A model generated the notes under the pieces. The model saw only the letters and a program-made list of their open reading frames with translations, searched no databases and was not told the origin of the DNA. The position numbers were made by a program, and so were the translations under genes. A DNA stretch of 64,000 nt, taken from Acanthosoma haemorrhoidale (Eukaryota > Arthropoda > Insecta > Hemiptera > Acanthosomatidae). Below are positions 24,301 through 34,025 of this stretch, one piece after another (the first letter of the stretch is position 1; every line of letters begins with the position of its first letter). The DNA is taken from positions 114,945,866 through 115,009,865 of the forward strand of contig OV884011.1 of NCBI GenBank assembly GCA_930367205.1. The letters run 5' to 3'.

Positions 24301-27300
24301 TCAGTACCCACCATTGCTTACAATCTTTGCGAAAGTTTGGCCAAAGAGAATTTATATTAAGAGAGTCGCCCTTTCCTTCAGGGTAACTCAGTTGGTGGAG
24401 CCCCTAACTGCATACACATTTAGGGGAGGTCCCAAGTTCAAGCTTTGACCCCTCCCGTATATTTTATCTCTGGCTAATAATTATTGATAAACACTGATGG
24501 ACAAACTTAATGTAACACTCAATTTTTTTTAGTTAAAATTACATAAATTATCTTCTGCTTTTGTTTTGATTAACTATTGGTAATTAGGTGACATCAGTGT
24601 AAATATAAACCTTCAATAACGCTTTGTTTATACTTAAATCCATTTTTCACAAAAAGTAGCATTTGATGGATCCAATCTTCACATCATAAAATTTGTTCTC
24701 ACTCATTCTTTCTCTTTATAAACTCTTTGCAAAGATTTTTAATTTTGTTCAATGGCCCCAGTAAGGCATTTAAGTGAATACAATTGTGTTCGGGATGTGA
24801 CATTTATAGAGGAAGAATTGATAGATCCAGCGTGAAGTCTCTAAGAGACCGGGTGTACATCACTCATCCACAGGCAGGAATCGAAAGTAATTTAGGGAAA
24901 CAAGGGGCAGGGTAGGCCTAGATGTACAGCAGAAAGAGACAATACGAAACATCCAGCACCTAGCTTTGCAAAACTGGAGCATCACCGGATATGAGATAAA
25001 ATTTCACATTAGGCAAGTCCGAAATGTTTCCATTTCCAGCAGGACTGAAAGAAGAAGGCTTAGTGAAAATAACCTCAGGGCTTGACATCCCATCCTGCTT
25101 GTAGTCCTCTCCTCACCACAGCCCACAAAATGGCCAGGATTCAGTTTTCACGTGAATTGGACTTTGAAAAACTGGAAGAGAGTTCTCTTAACAGATGAGG
25201 TTGGTCACAAGTTTTTAGATGGCTGTAATTTTACATGGAGACGGCCAGGAGAGAGGTACACACTATGCTGTATGGTTCCCCACGTGGCACTTCATGGTGG
25301 CTCAAGGATATTCTGGAGTGGTATTTCCTTTTGACACTTGTACAAAATTAGCTGTTGTTGTGCGTGGGAAGGTCCCTAACATCTCAGAGGTACTTAGGAG
25401 ACATAATCGAAGAACATATAGTGCCATTAGCTCCCTACACCAGCGAGGGATCCTTGTTAATTGAAGATAATTCCAGGCCCAACAGAGCACGAATGGTTGA
25501 TGATTACCTTGGTTGAGATTAAGCACTTGGTGTGGTCACCACTGAGCCCAACCTTAAATCCTATTGAGCATGAGAAATTTCTACCAACAATATTTTTGAT
25601 GTCTGAAATTTGCACAAATTGGTCATCTTTCAAAAAATAAGGGCGGTGCCTTAATTTTGTCCATCAGCTTATTAATCTTGATCATTTATTAAAAGATAAT
25701 TTAAATTCTCAATATGTACTCATCTGAACCATAGTTAAAACAATACAAGTTGACTATCAAGTCATCCCAAAAGCACAAATATTTTAATCAAATGATTATC
25801 ACTGGCATATCAGTTGGTCAGTCAATAAATACAGATGAAACATCATGTTATGAAGAGATACAGAAGAAGAATTACCAACCCTGATAAAGAAATGTCACTA
25901 CTGATAATAATATAAAAATGACAATCAATGGTGATAATTAATTGATTCTATACCTTAGAAATATCTGAAGTCTTTAAGTTTGCTGTTTCTAACACTTTAT
26001 GGATAGGTTCAGCAAATGTAGGAAGGAGGGGAGTCAGAAGTGAATTCAGACGGGCAACTGAAACACTCGCATTAAAATCTACTCCTTCGCAAGCAGATTC
26101 AATGAAACGAGAACACATCGGAATAGTTGAAAGGGTATGTAATATAGAGTGTGCAGCAACTTGAAATTTCCATATAGACTTTCTACTTTCTGTTGGTTGC
26201 AAGTAGTACTTCCTGAAATATGAACAGAGATTTGAAATAAGCACATAACAAGTTTGAAGATACTGGCCATCAGATCATTCATTATACCTTAATTTATCTA
26301 GTATTTATTGAGAAGAATACATTTAAGACTTACGTAGTGGCTGTGAAAAAGTTGGGAACCCAATTACATAGACACTTTTAGAAATTAGGGTTCATTACAA
26401 CATATAAGTACCAACACATATTAAATGAAAAATATTTAGTTTTTAAACTAACAATCAATTAATTTATCATCCTTCATTATTTTTTATTGGGTTATTTTTA
26501 TTTTTAACATATTCCGGAAACCACAGAGAACTTTAATGTCAATTTGATATCTCTATGTCAATTAGGGATGCTAATATGATTAAAAGAAGTTTTAATGACT
26601 TTGTATAATTATAGTTCATAAGAAAATATTAATTTTTGAAGTACGAAGTAATTAATGTTATTTACTGAAGCTGACTAAATCTTCACGTGAAGTCTCAGCT
26701 CACCCAGCGAAGTTACAAGCAACAGAACAGACACAGGATTGAAAACATAATGATTAGATTTATTAAAAAATAACTCTAAAAGGAGAAGCCAATTCATCTA
26801 CAAAATGTTGTTAATATATTCTAACATTTCATCTTTATCTATAAATTTCTTTAGTGCATTGTTATGTATTAGAGATTTGGCAAATGGACTATCTATCTAA
26901 TCGATTGGTTTAAAGTTCATTTGTTTCAAAAGTAGTATAGCTTCCTTTCATCCTAACTTTCAAAATAATTTTTAATTAGTTTTTTTGTTATAAATTTTCT
27001 CAAAAATTTAAGTCAATTATACAGCAAAAAAAAAAAAAATTAATATATAACAAAGTTTATATTACCTGGCAAACTCTTCAATGATGTGATCTTTCAAAGC
27101 TTTTACCATAGCCTGTCCCCCTGTTCGGCTTTGAAATGAGCTCAGAATGGAATATAATCCGGACTCAACTTTAATCAAAGAAGCTTCACAGCTAATACCT
27201 CCCAAACGATACACTATCACATTCCTATAATAAAAGATATATAATTATTAACAGAGTATGGCAGCAGTATATGCAATTACATAAACAGCATTGTATTGTT

Positions 27301-30300
27301 TTTTTATTTACATAAATAAAAGGGCCTTTTATCAATAATGCTACTGCTGTTTGGGTGGCATAGTAGTTTGTAGTACATGCTTGATTAATAATTACAGAGA
27401 CCTGGGATTTATTTCCTCCTTCCCTTAGGATGTTTTCTAAGAAGGATGGGACAGTTCGGGGACACCCAACCGTACATATTTTCTCAGTAAGAGGAAATGA
27501 GTAGTTATTTGAATAATAAAGTAGGGTATTCGGCTTAGAAAACTGTAATATAAAGTTTAGCTCTTAAGCATTATTTATCCACTACAGCAACCTCAGTCGA
27601 CCTTATTTCTCAAATTTGTGGCACCACAAATTGATTATAGTATTATGTAATTTATTAACATTTAAATGGTAATGGAGAGTCTATTTCTGATTCTTTGGCT
27701 TGCTAAGAAAAGTACTCCAAATAATATATTATTAGGTTCTTTGAAAAAATTAAATTTATTTTTAACTTTAAATTTATTTTATTACTTATTATCTGATGTG
27801 TAATGTTCTTCTAACAAAAATAATTCTGGCAAAAGGTGAATTTAATTACAACTAAACAAAAAAACTCATATTTATTACTTGTCTATTTTTTCTTTTCCTT
27901 TTCTTCTTTCTTTTAACAAAATTAACACTTCTTCCTGGTGCAGGTTCTCTTCCGTTACGCTTCAAAGCCAACATCAAATAACTTAAAAAATGTTTACTAT
28001 GATCACTATATTCATATACTTATATCCCGGGCTGATCCCAAAACTCGAGTGACGCTATCGCTCCCGCTCCGTTGTTATTTCGTAACATCGTTCCTTTGTT
28101 TAGCTCGCCTTCTTGATACATGATTTGAATAACGCCTTTTTATTTTATTCTTGATATATAAAGTTTATATATCAAATATCACAACAATATATTTTGAAAC
28201 TTTTAACTTTTTATCTAATATTATCCTCCAAATAGTAAATATCTATTGTATTAGCACAAATGGGTATAGTAGCTTGGGAGACGTACTATAGGATTCACAT
28301 TCTAGAAATTTTTCTCTTTCTCCTCATTTAACTTCACTTCTCAATTAATATTTACTATACCAAATATTATTAATACCAAATTTAGCACAAACACAGCTTA
28401 GTACCAAACAAAGAATACTACGATGGGAGTAAAGCCTCAGAATTTTACCTCTCCCCAAAATTATTATAATTCTGACTTAATTTGGCTCGGACAATTTTTA
28501 GTAATTTTAAAACTATGCTATGGGGGGGGGGCAACCAAAATATTTGATAAGGGACAGATGGCAGGGTTTCGCCTCCCATGAAAGTTACTTTCCTGTGATC
28601 TTTCAAATTAGAATTAAAATCATAAAAACTTTTGTAACACCCGAAAGTAACATAAGCTATTTAATTAAAACAAGGAAATAAAAATATTACATTTCCACGG
28701 GGGGTTTCTCGAAACCAATATGGTATGCCAAAAGAGCTGCAGGTGCATCATTAATTATTTGTAAAACACTCCAACCAGCATCTTGAGCAGCATTCCTAAA
28801 GATTTTTCTCGTTTCATCGTTCCAAGAATGTGGAGCACATAGGACACAGCTGAGGTTTTTCTGACCGCAAGCACCAACACCTATGTCTACAAAGAAAATT
28901 ATAAACATTTTTAATATTAACAAACTAAATTTGGAAAAATATAATCTATATGTATGTACATATATGTATATCAACATATAAAAAAAAAAGTTTTATGTAA
29001 TAATAATAATTTTTAAAAAATCTGCTACATTACAGGGCAAAATTCCACATCACCCAAATTTCAAATGCACAAAACAGAATAAAAAAAATATCAAAACCAA
29101 GATTATAAGAAATGAACAGCTGTTATTAAAAAAAATGAAGTTAATTATACAAGCTGATCAAAGATTTCTCATTTTTCCTAGAATGAATTGCAATATTTTA
29201 AATACATACGTAAATGTAAAAAAGGATGTAGAAAGTGAAGAATTATTATCGGGAGGCGCTTTAAGAGTACATTCGAGTTTCTTTTAAATATTTATTAAAG
29301 GATTATGAAAAAAATTCTTTATTTTTGAGCCAAAATATTTTATTTGATAAACCATCTTTGTCTTATGTTTTCACCCAAGGTTTTATATTCTATATTCCAT
29401 CATTGATTGCAGGGAGGTGGTCTATCCTACTGGGAGTCACCCACTTCTATTTACAGAAGTGAAATAAATTCCATTATCTGTATCTGAAGCTAGGACACTA
29501 GGACATTCATACACGAAGCAGTTATGCTTATCAATACACCATATGAGGGCCCAATCCTTTACCTCTTGACTTTTATTATAACTAACGAATGCCTTACATC
29601 TCAATGAAACAATACTTCTCTTTATCAATACCTTTATTTAAAATTTAAATTTATATCGCCTTCATTTGAGATGTTTTATGTCTTAAGGCCTAAATCTATC
29701 ACAAAGAACAATATAGTAGGTTAAACTTTTAAGAAAACAACTAATGAACTTACTATACAACTTTTTGAATATGAGTACAGCCACCTGTACTGGGGTGTAC
29801 AATAATGGCTTCTTATCAGTTTCTGATATGGTGTAAATAACGCCATTCTCTTTATTGATTGGAACAGAACTTAGTTCAATATATTTCTCCAATTCTTCAC
29901 AATCTAAGCCTGTATCTAATAGCTTCTTGTTATTACTGACAGTGCAGAATGCTTTAGAAAATGAAACAGATGTCGGCCCAACAACCTGAAAGAGAATAAA
30001 AAATTAAACGTTATATATTTTTTTTTTCACTTGGTAAAAATTGTTTGAGTCATCTGAAACCCTATATTAAACCTTTATCCATCCTACTTAACCATATCTA
30101 AAAATTTTGAGTATGCACCTAGCCAAACATTGTTCTTAAAAACTTACTATCTGTATTTTGCATTTATTAGCAATGTTTAAAAAAAATTTAAGTATCACTA
30201 ACGCATATAGATGATTTTAGAAAAGTAACAAAATTATACAATAATGAAGTTAAATATTTCACTAAAAAAAGAAAAATTTTTTAAAAATAATTTAACAAGA

Positions 30301-32695
30301 TTAAGACAAATGGGTCAATCTAAAAAAAAACTTACAAGACTTAAACAATAGCTAAAAAATTTTTCTTAGTTAACTATGGCTGTCAATATCAGTGTTGAAA
30401 TACTATACAGTAATTGTAACAAAAACAAAACTTGGCATTTGAATTGTTTAAAGGAGTGAATTTAATATGTTTTGCCATCACACCGAATTATGTTGACATC
30501 AGTTTACTAATATCTATAGATTTTCAATCTATTTTAAATGTTATAAGTTTTTACCATAAAATAAGTTTATATATTTTGATCTTTATTTGAATGATTACTA
30601 CAACTATATGATTACTATATAATCTTTTACATTTTTGCCCATTACTGTTACTTTATGATTTTTTTAAACTTTGACACAAATATTTATAAAAATGTCTGAA
30701 TTATTTGCCACCAATGCATTGATTTATCTAGGTCTATTATCTGTATAGTATCTGTAACTTATTGTCTATTCCGAAGGGCTTTAATTTCAATTAAATAAGA
30801 AACAATTGTCTTTCATCTGTTGTCTATTTATTCCACCATAGTGGCCACAAAACTTATTCAATCCCTGAAATTTTAAAAGTACAATCGACAACACCTCAAA
30901 ATATACCATTGATATGTTTGTTAAAATATGGTCACAAGAAGCACAAAAACAAAAATTAGTGAAATAAGTCGGGCTCTAGGGCTATAAAGATATTTTTTCA
31001 AGCCCAAGCCCAGAAATAATTATGTTTTAAGTTCAGATTTCCCCTCCATTATCATTGGTTAAAGATGGAAATGCAAAGAGCATTCCAAAAATACTTTAAG
31101 ATTTAAGGTTTTGAGCCAGTCACAATTATTTTTTTTTGTGAATATTTGCAAATTTTTTTTTGTTGAAAAGACAATTTTCAGGGACAGAGATGGTTAAAAA
31201 AAGGAAATGAAATGTTTTTGGCAAAAAATATTGAGTAGTTTTCTCGCAATCACTTGATGAGTGTTTAAGGTACTTAGCAGGGTCCTAAAGTATTTCTCAA
31301 TATAATCTATTCACTATTTGGCTTCTATATTTCATTAATATTTATTTAAAAACATATAATTTAGTCCATAACTGAAGTAAAAAAAAATTTAGTCAATAAA
31401 AATAAAATTTTTATATATGAGTGGCAAGTTTACCAGAGCCTTAGATCAATTAGTTGATCATGATCATGCCAGCATTAGAAAATAATTTACACCAATACTT
31501 ATGAAATTCTTATAATTAAATGCAATTACCTTTTCTTCATGGCTCAGAGTGACAATTGTAGGTGTAACCCTGTCACCGGCCTCATTTGCTAGAACTTCAA
31601 CTTTACCCTCCTCCTATAAAAACAAGATAAATAAAAAGTTATAATTTTGTTCATTAAGCCTTCCTTTGGAGCCAAGATAAAAAAAAAAAGATGATTAAAA
31701 CTATTTCTTTATAAACACAGGACATTTCATATAAGGACTACCGAAGTTGCAAATTATTTTTATATAAATTTTTCTGGAGGAAATATCACTACCTCAAAGA
31801 AATAAAAAAAGTAGTCTAATTTTTAGCCATGGTACTTACTCATGCAAATATACTATTCAGGATGGGATAGCATAACACAAACCTTGGAAATTTTCCTTGT
31901 CAATGAATGGCCAGTCTGATATACACGCTGGTGGTTAGTCAGGAATAACTTTTAAATATTGTTTGCTTAGGGATGTGAACATTAGGATATAATGGTCAGA
32001 ATAAATGAAATAGTTGAGACATTGAATGTTCCTGTGATCCTAGTGCAATTGTAATTTTACAAAGAATATTTTACTCTGCAGTCTTCAAAGGTTGCTAAGT
32101 CTAGCTGGCTTAACTAGTTCTAATCAGTATATCACGACATGACTAATGATTGCAGAGAACTCAGAGCTTTGTGTGCACCCTTAGATTCAATCTGATGTCA
32201 AGCAGCCTTGAAGGTAGTTTCTATTCTCTTTTAATTTAATGACAAACATTATATCATAATTTTATAAATAGCTTTTGCCAAGTGAATCTCTGTCTAGGTC
32301 CTATCAAAGATCCTTCTGTTTTAGTGTTCGGTTAAAGGTAAGTAAGGTATTAATGGGGACACTCGTCTATTTAAGATAAATGTGACTAAGAATAAAAAAT
32401 AGCAAGACTTCTTCAAACTTGTATATATTTTGCAGTATTGCGTGTTAACCACTAATAAAAAGGGATTACTATTAAATAACAAGTATATAGCATGGGTGTA
32501 AACAAGCAATTGTGGATAGAAAAAGTTGATAGTTTTCAAACTATCAAATCACAACCAATATCTAACATATACTAGTAATAGTAGAGTTTCTCAGCACTTA
32601 GATAAAATTAATTAATGTAATTAGATAAAACATACCTTGTATATTGCTATACTGGCCGTAGAATTACCAACATATAGACCGAAAATATTAGACAT
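15369..32695 (-). CDS. HSPA14: Heat shock 70 kDa protein 14-like (HSPA14), complete, ten exons
   Basis: Exons in transcript order: 32695-32636, 31613-31530, 29985-29754, 28886-28691, 27224-27066, 26212-25954, 24147-23941, 22107-21988, 20008-19953, 15450-15369. All introns are GT..AG and phases agree throughout. The product is 484 residues against about 509 in human HSPA14. It is a divergent Hsp70; in vertebrates and yeast (Ssz1) this class is a ribosome-associated cochaperone partnering an Hsp40, acting on nascent chains. Visible landmarks are the N-terminal phosphate-1 region (GLYVGNSTA), AGDRVTP, the connect/phosphate region (INDAPAALLAY), the degenerate phosphate-2 loop (VIVYRLGGIS) and the adenosine motif (VILCGGCLKIPK), followed by the SPDEVFSCGAAEQAG helix. 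The substrate-binding part is short, as usual for this family. The start ATG lies 402 bp from the ATG of the divergent gene. Confidence 0.93.
16977..17342 (+). repeat. left arm of a long imperfect inverted repeat
   Basis: This segment matches, inverted and with perhaps 75-80% identity by eye, the segment 18689-19106. Shared landmarks are ggttttaat/ggttttatt, ttttggggt-ctgaatc-gaatctgg, tccaacaaa, tagttcccgag, cacttcaaaaatt, aaaaagtgaaattttaagtttt, gagccaaatatt, gatcctatga, gtgaagttgtag and atttagctttaa. The arm ends exactly at the TTAA that starts the piggyBac relic. Confidence 0.75.
17339..19256 (-). mobile_element. piggyBac-like transposon relic
   Basis: TTAA at 17339-17342 is followed by CCCTTCCGC, and TTAA at 19253-19256 is preceded by GAAAGGG. 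These are the TTAA/CCC ends expected of piggyBac elements. Between them, minus-strand frames at about 18374-17743 resemble the C-terminal half of a PGBD transposase: CGTGRKRHKGMP, then L-IKWYDKR, then (after a frameshift near 18217) VHMLST, KPKCIVDYNRSLGPVHKSD, and KWYKKYFF-like residues. The usual GGVD motif reads GPVH, so a conserved acidic residue is lost. No N-terminal half is present. The right third of the element contains the inverted arm 18689-19106, whose relation to the piggyBac ends is unclear. Confidence 0.65.
18689..19106 (-). repeat. right arm of the long inverted repeat
   Basis: Inverted partner of 16977-17342. Its inner end is also TTAA (18689-18692), mirroring the left arm. 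The loop between the arms, about 1.35 kb, holds the piggyBac transposase remnant. Confidence 0.75.
20091..20296 (+). repeat. perfect tandem duplication, 96-bp period
   Basis: A unit made of an A-run, then attatctgatatatgatata, cattta, cctgaagaagc and ending caaccccat occurs twice in a row, the second copy offset by 96 bp, each flanked by A-runs of 15-16. I see no mismatch between the copies, so it is recent or an assembly artefact. It lies in the HSPA14 intron between exons 8 and 9. Confidence 0.9.
24372..24480 (+). mobile_element. tRNA-like SINE head (degenerate)
   Basis: An A-box-like stretch (aactcagttggtggagccc) is followed about 45 bases later by a B-box-like stretch (aagttcaagctttgacccc). 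This is the pol III promoter layout of a tRNA-derived SINE. It lies in the HSPA14 intron between exons 6 and 7, directly left of a Tc1-like relic. Too degraded to be a functional tRNA. Confidence 0.45.
24492..25670 (+). mobile_element. Tc1-like DNA transposon relic with terminal inverted repeats
   Basis: The left end ctgatggacaaacttaatg (from 24494) and the right end, read on the minus strand as gctgatggacaaaattaagg (from 25668), form inverted repeats. Inside, on the plus strand in shifting frames, the sequence reads like a Tc1 transposase: NWTLKNWKRVLLTDEVG, TWRRPGERY, GGSRIFWSGISF, then a block resembling DNARPHRARMVDDYL and SPLSPNLNPIEH. Several frameshifts and an in-frame stop make it inactive. 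It lies inside an HSPA14 intron, opposite to the direction of HSPA14. Confidence 0.85.
27346..27470 (+). mobile_element. tRNA-like SINE head (degenerate)
   Basis: A-box-like gtggcatagtagtttgtag, then B-box-like gacctgggatttatttcctcc about 50 bases later, then a non-tRNA tail. It lies in the HSPA14 intron between exons 4 and 5. The match to the box consensus is only partial. Confidence 0.35.
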
Positions 32696-33002
32696 ATTAA
32701 ACAAAAAGTACAACTATAAATCTCAAAAAAGTAAAGTATCGAAATTTCGTTTCTTCGGTGTTCGAAATTATTTCGATGAAATTAGCTTAATAAATAAAAT
32801 CCACTCTAAAATAGATAATAACAAGTCCAGTTCAAATAATAAAGACAAAAAAATCCCACATGACACGATTGAAGAGGTTTTCTTTTTTTACTCCTGTAAC
32901 CGTTGCGTAGCCTCCTCGCTGTTCATGTGGGCATGCATCTGGAGTTTCTAGTTTTTGCTATAAGGTGTGATTGTGTTGTTAGTTTTTCGAAATTTTAAGG
33001 AC
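32696..33002. promoter_or_regulatory. candidate divergent promoter between HSPA14 and the POLR1G transcript
   Basis: The HSPA14 start codon (32695, minus) and the next plus-strand start codon (33098) are 402 bp apart, so both promoters must lie within or overlap this space unless unseen 5' exons exist. The stretch 32738-32782 holds clustered GAA and TTC triplets (for example GAAATTTC at 32741-32748, TTCGAA at 32761-32766, and TTTCGATGAA), which look like heat-shock-element half sites in imperfect arrangement. No clear TATA box was chosen. Confidence 0.5.
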
Positions 33003-33077
33003 ATGTATGATAATTTTATAGAAGTGCTTAATGCTATTAGAGTATCAAGTCTAGTCTACAGGGCTAAAAGTTTTTAG
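33003..33077 (+). other. possible upstream open reading frame (24 codons)
   Basis: ATG at 33003 opens a 24-codon frame ending TAG at 33075-33077, 20 bases before the ATG of the next frame. If it lies in the 5' leader it could act as an uORF. It is not supported as a protein gene. Confidence 0.3.
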
Positions 33078-33097
33078 TGGTTCTCCTAACAGGATAT

Positions 33098-33937
33098 ATG
33101 AATAATACTAGTGATAATTTTAGTATTCCTGTCCCTAATGTCTTCAAAAAAGCTTTCCATAGTCTTTTATTACCAGGAGAACGTTTAGAAGATATTTTCG
33201 ATCAAGTTGGAGAATATAGATCTACTGATTTAGAATTGAAGGGAAGCATTTGGAATTCAAAAACTATGACTCTTGAAAAAAAAAAACCGAAAACATTGGA
33301 TATGTTTTTTAGTAAAATAAAAAAAGAAGAAAATGATCATTCTGAGGAAGATTCTACTAGTAGTGATAAATCTGAGCTGACAAAAGGTTTTTCGCCTCCT
33401 GCCACTCAAAAAAAAACTTCTACAGAAAAAAATGCAGTTAACGATATTAATTATGCAGGTAAAAAGAAAGCTAGTCTTCATTCTGTTTCATCATCTGAAG
33501 AGGACTCTCCTGGACATTCCAATATGAATTCTCAAATATATTCTCAAGACATGTTCGCTGAAGAAACAATTTCCTCAAAGAAAGAATATCGTTCTAGTGC
33601 TGAGAAATCAGTGTCACCAAACCCAGTTGAACATTCAGGCTCAGATGATGAAATAATCCCTTCTTCACAAGCCCACAGTGATTCCAATAGGCTTAGCTTA
33701 GGGTCCTTGTCTAGCTCCATTAGATCTGAGGTTACCCAAAAATCTAACCTGATTTCAAATAAAAGTGAAGAAGTCTACAAATTACCAAAGGAACCTGTTA
33801 GGAAAAAAAGCTTTCTAAGCAGTTCAAAGAGACGATCTCTTAGCCCAAGAAATGATTCCTCACTTTCAGAAGAACACAACAAACGACCTTCGTTTTCAGA
33901 GAGAAAATCAATGAACAATAGTGTAAAGTCCTTATAA
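33098..33937 (+). CDS. Ser/Lys-rich coding exon with PIP-box-like motif, probably the 5' exon of the POLR1G gene
   Basis: Open frame from ATG 33098 to a TAA at 33935-33937, 279 codons. The first 75 residues look folded or conserved (VPNVFKKAFHSLLLPGERLE) and carry KKKPKTLDMFF at residues 61-71, similar to a PCNA-interacting box but with Pro in place of the first Gln. The rest is disordered, rich in S, K and E, with several SP sites. A donor (AGT|GTAAAG, exon end 33922) would join in phase 0, across a 103-base intron, to the strong acceptor at 34025 (tttttttttag), making this the N-terminus of the POLR1G protein. Alternatively it is a separate small gene ending at 33937. I lean to the joined model, but the donor is weak. 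The family is not recognised. Confidence 0.55.
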   Translation: MNNTSDNFSIPVPNVFKKAFHSLLLPGERLEDIFDQVGEYRSTDLELKGSIWNSKTMTLEKKKPKTLDMFFSKIKKEENDHSEEDSTSSDKSELTKGFSPPATQKKTSTEKNAVNDINYAGKKKASLHSVSSSEEDSPGHSNMNSQIYSQDMFAEETISSKKEYRSSAEKSVSPNPVEHSGSDDEIIPSSQAHSDSNRLSLGSLSSSIRSEVTQKSNLISNKSEEVYKLPKEPVRKKSFLSSSKRRSLSPRNDSSLSEEHNKRPSFSERKSMNNSVKSL

Positions 33938-34025
33938 ATTTGTTTTAGTATTAATGCATATAGATTTTTACCAAATAGTTGATTTTAACAGACTTGATAT
34001 TGATATATTTATGTATTTTTTTTAG

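Noticed and set aside
32637..32951. Plus-strand open stretch of about 100 codons next to HSPA14
   Set aside because: It overlaps HSPA14 exon 1 on the other strand and the divergent promoter, has no family resemblance, and the overlapping minus-strand exon is well supported.
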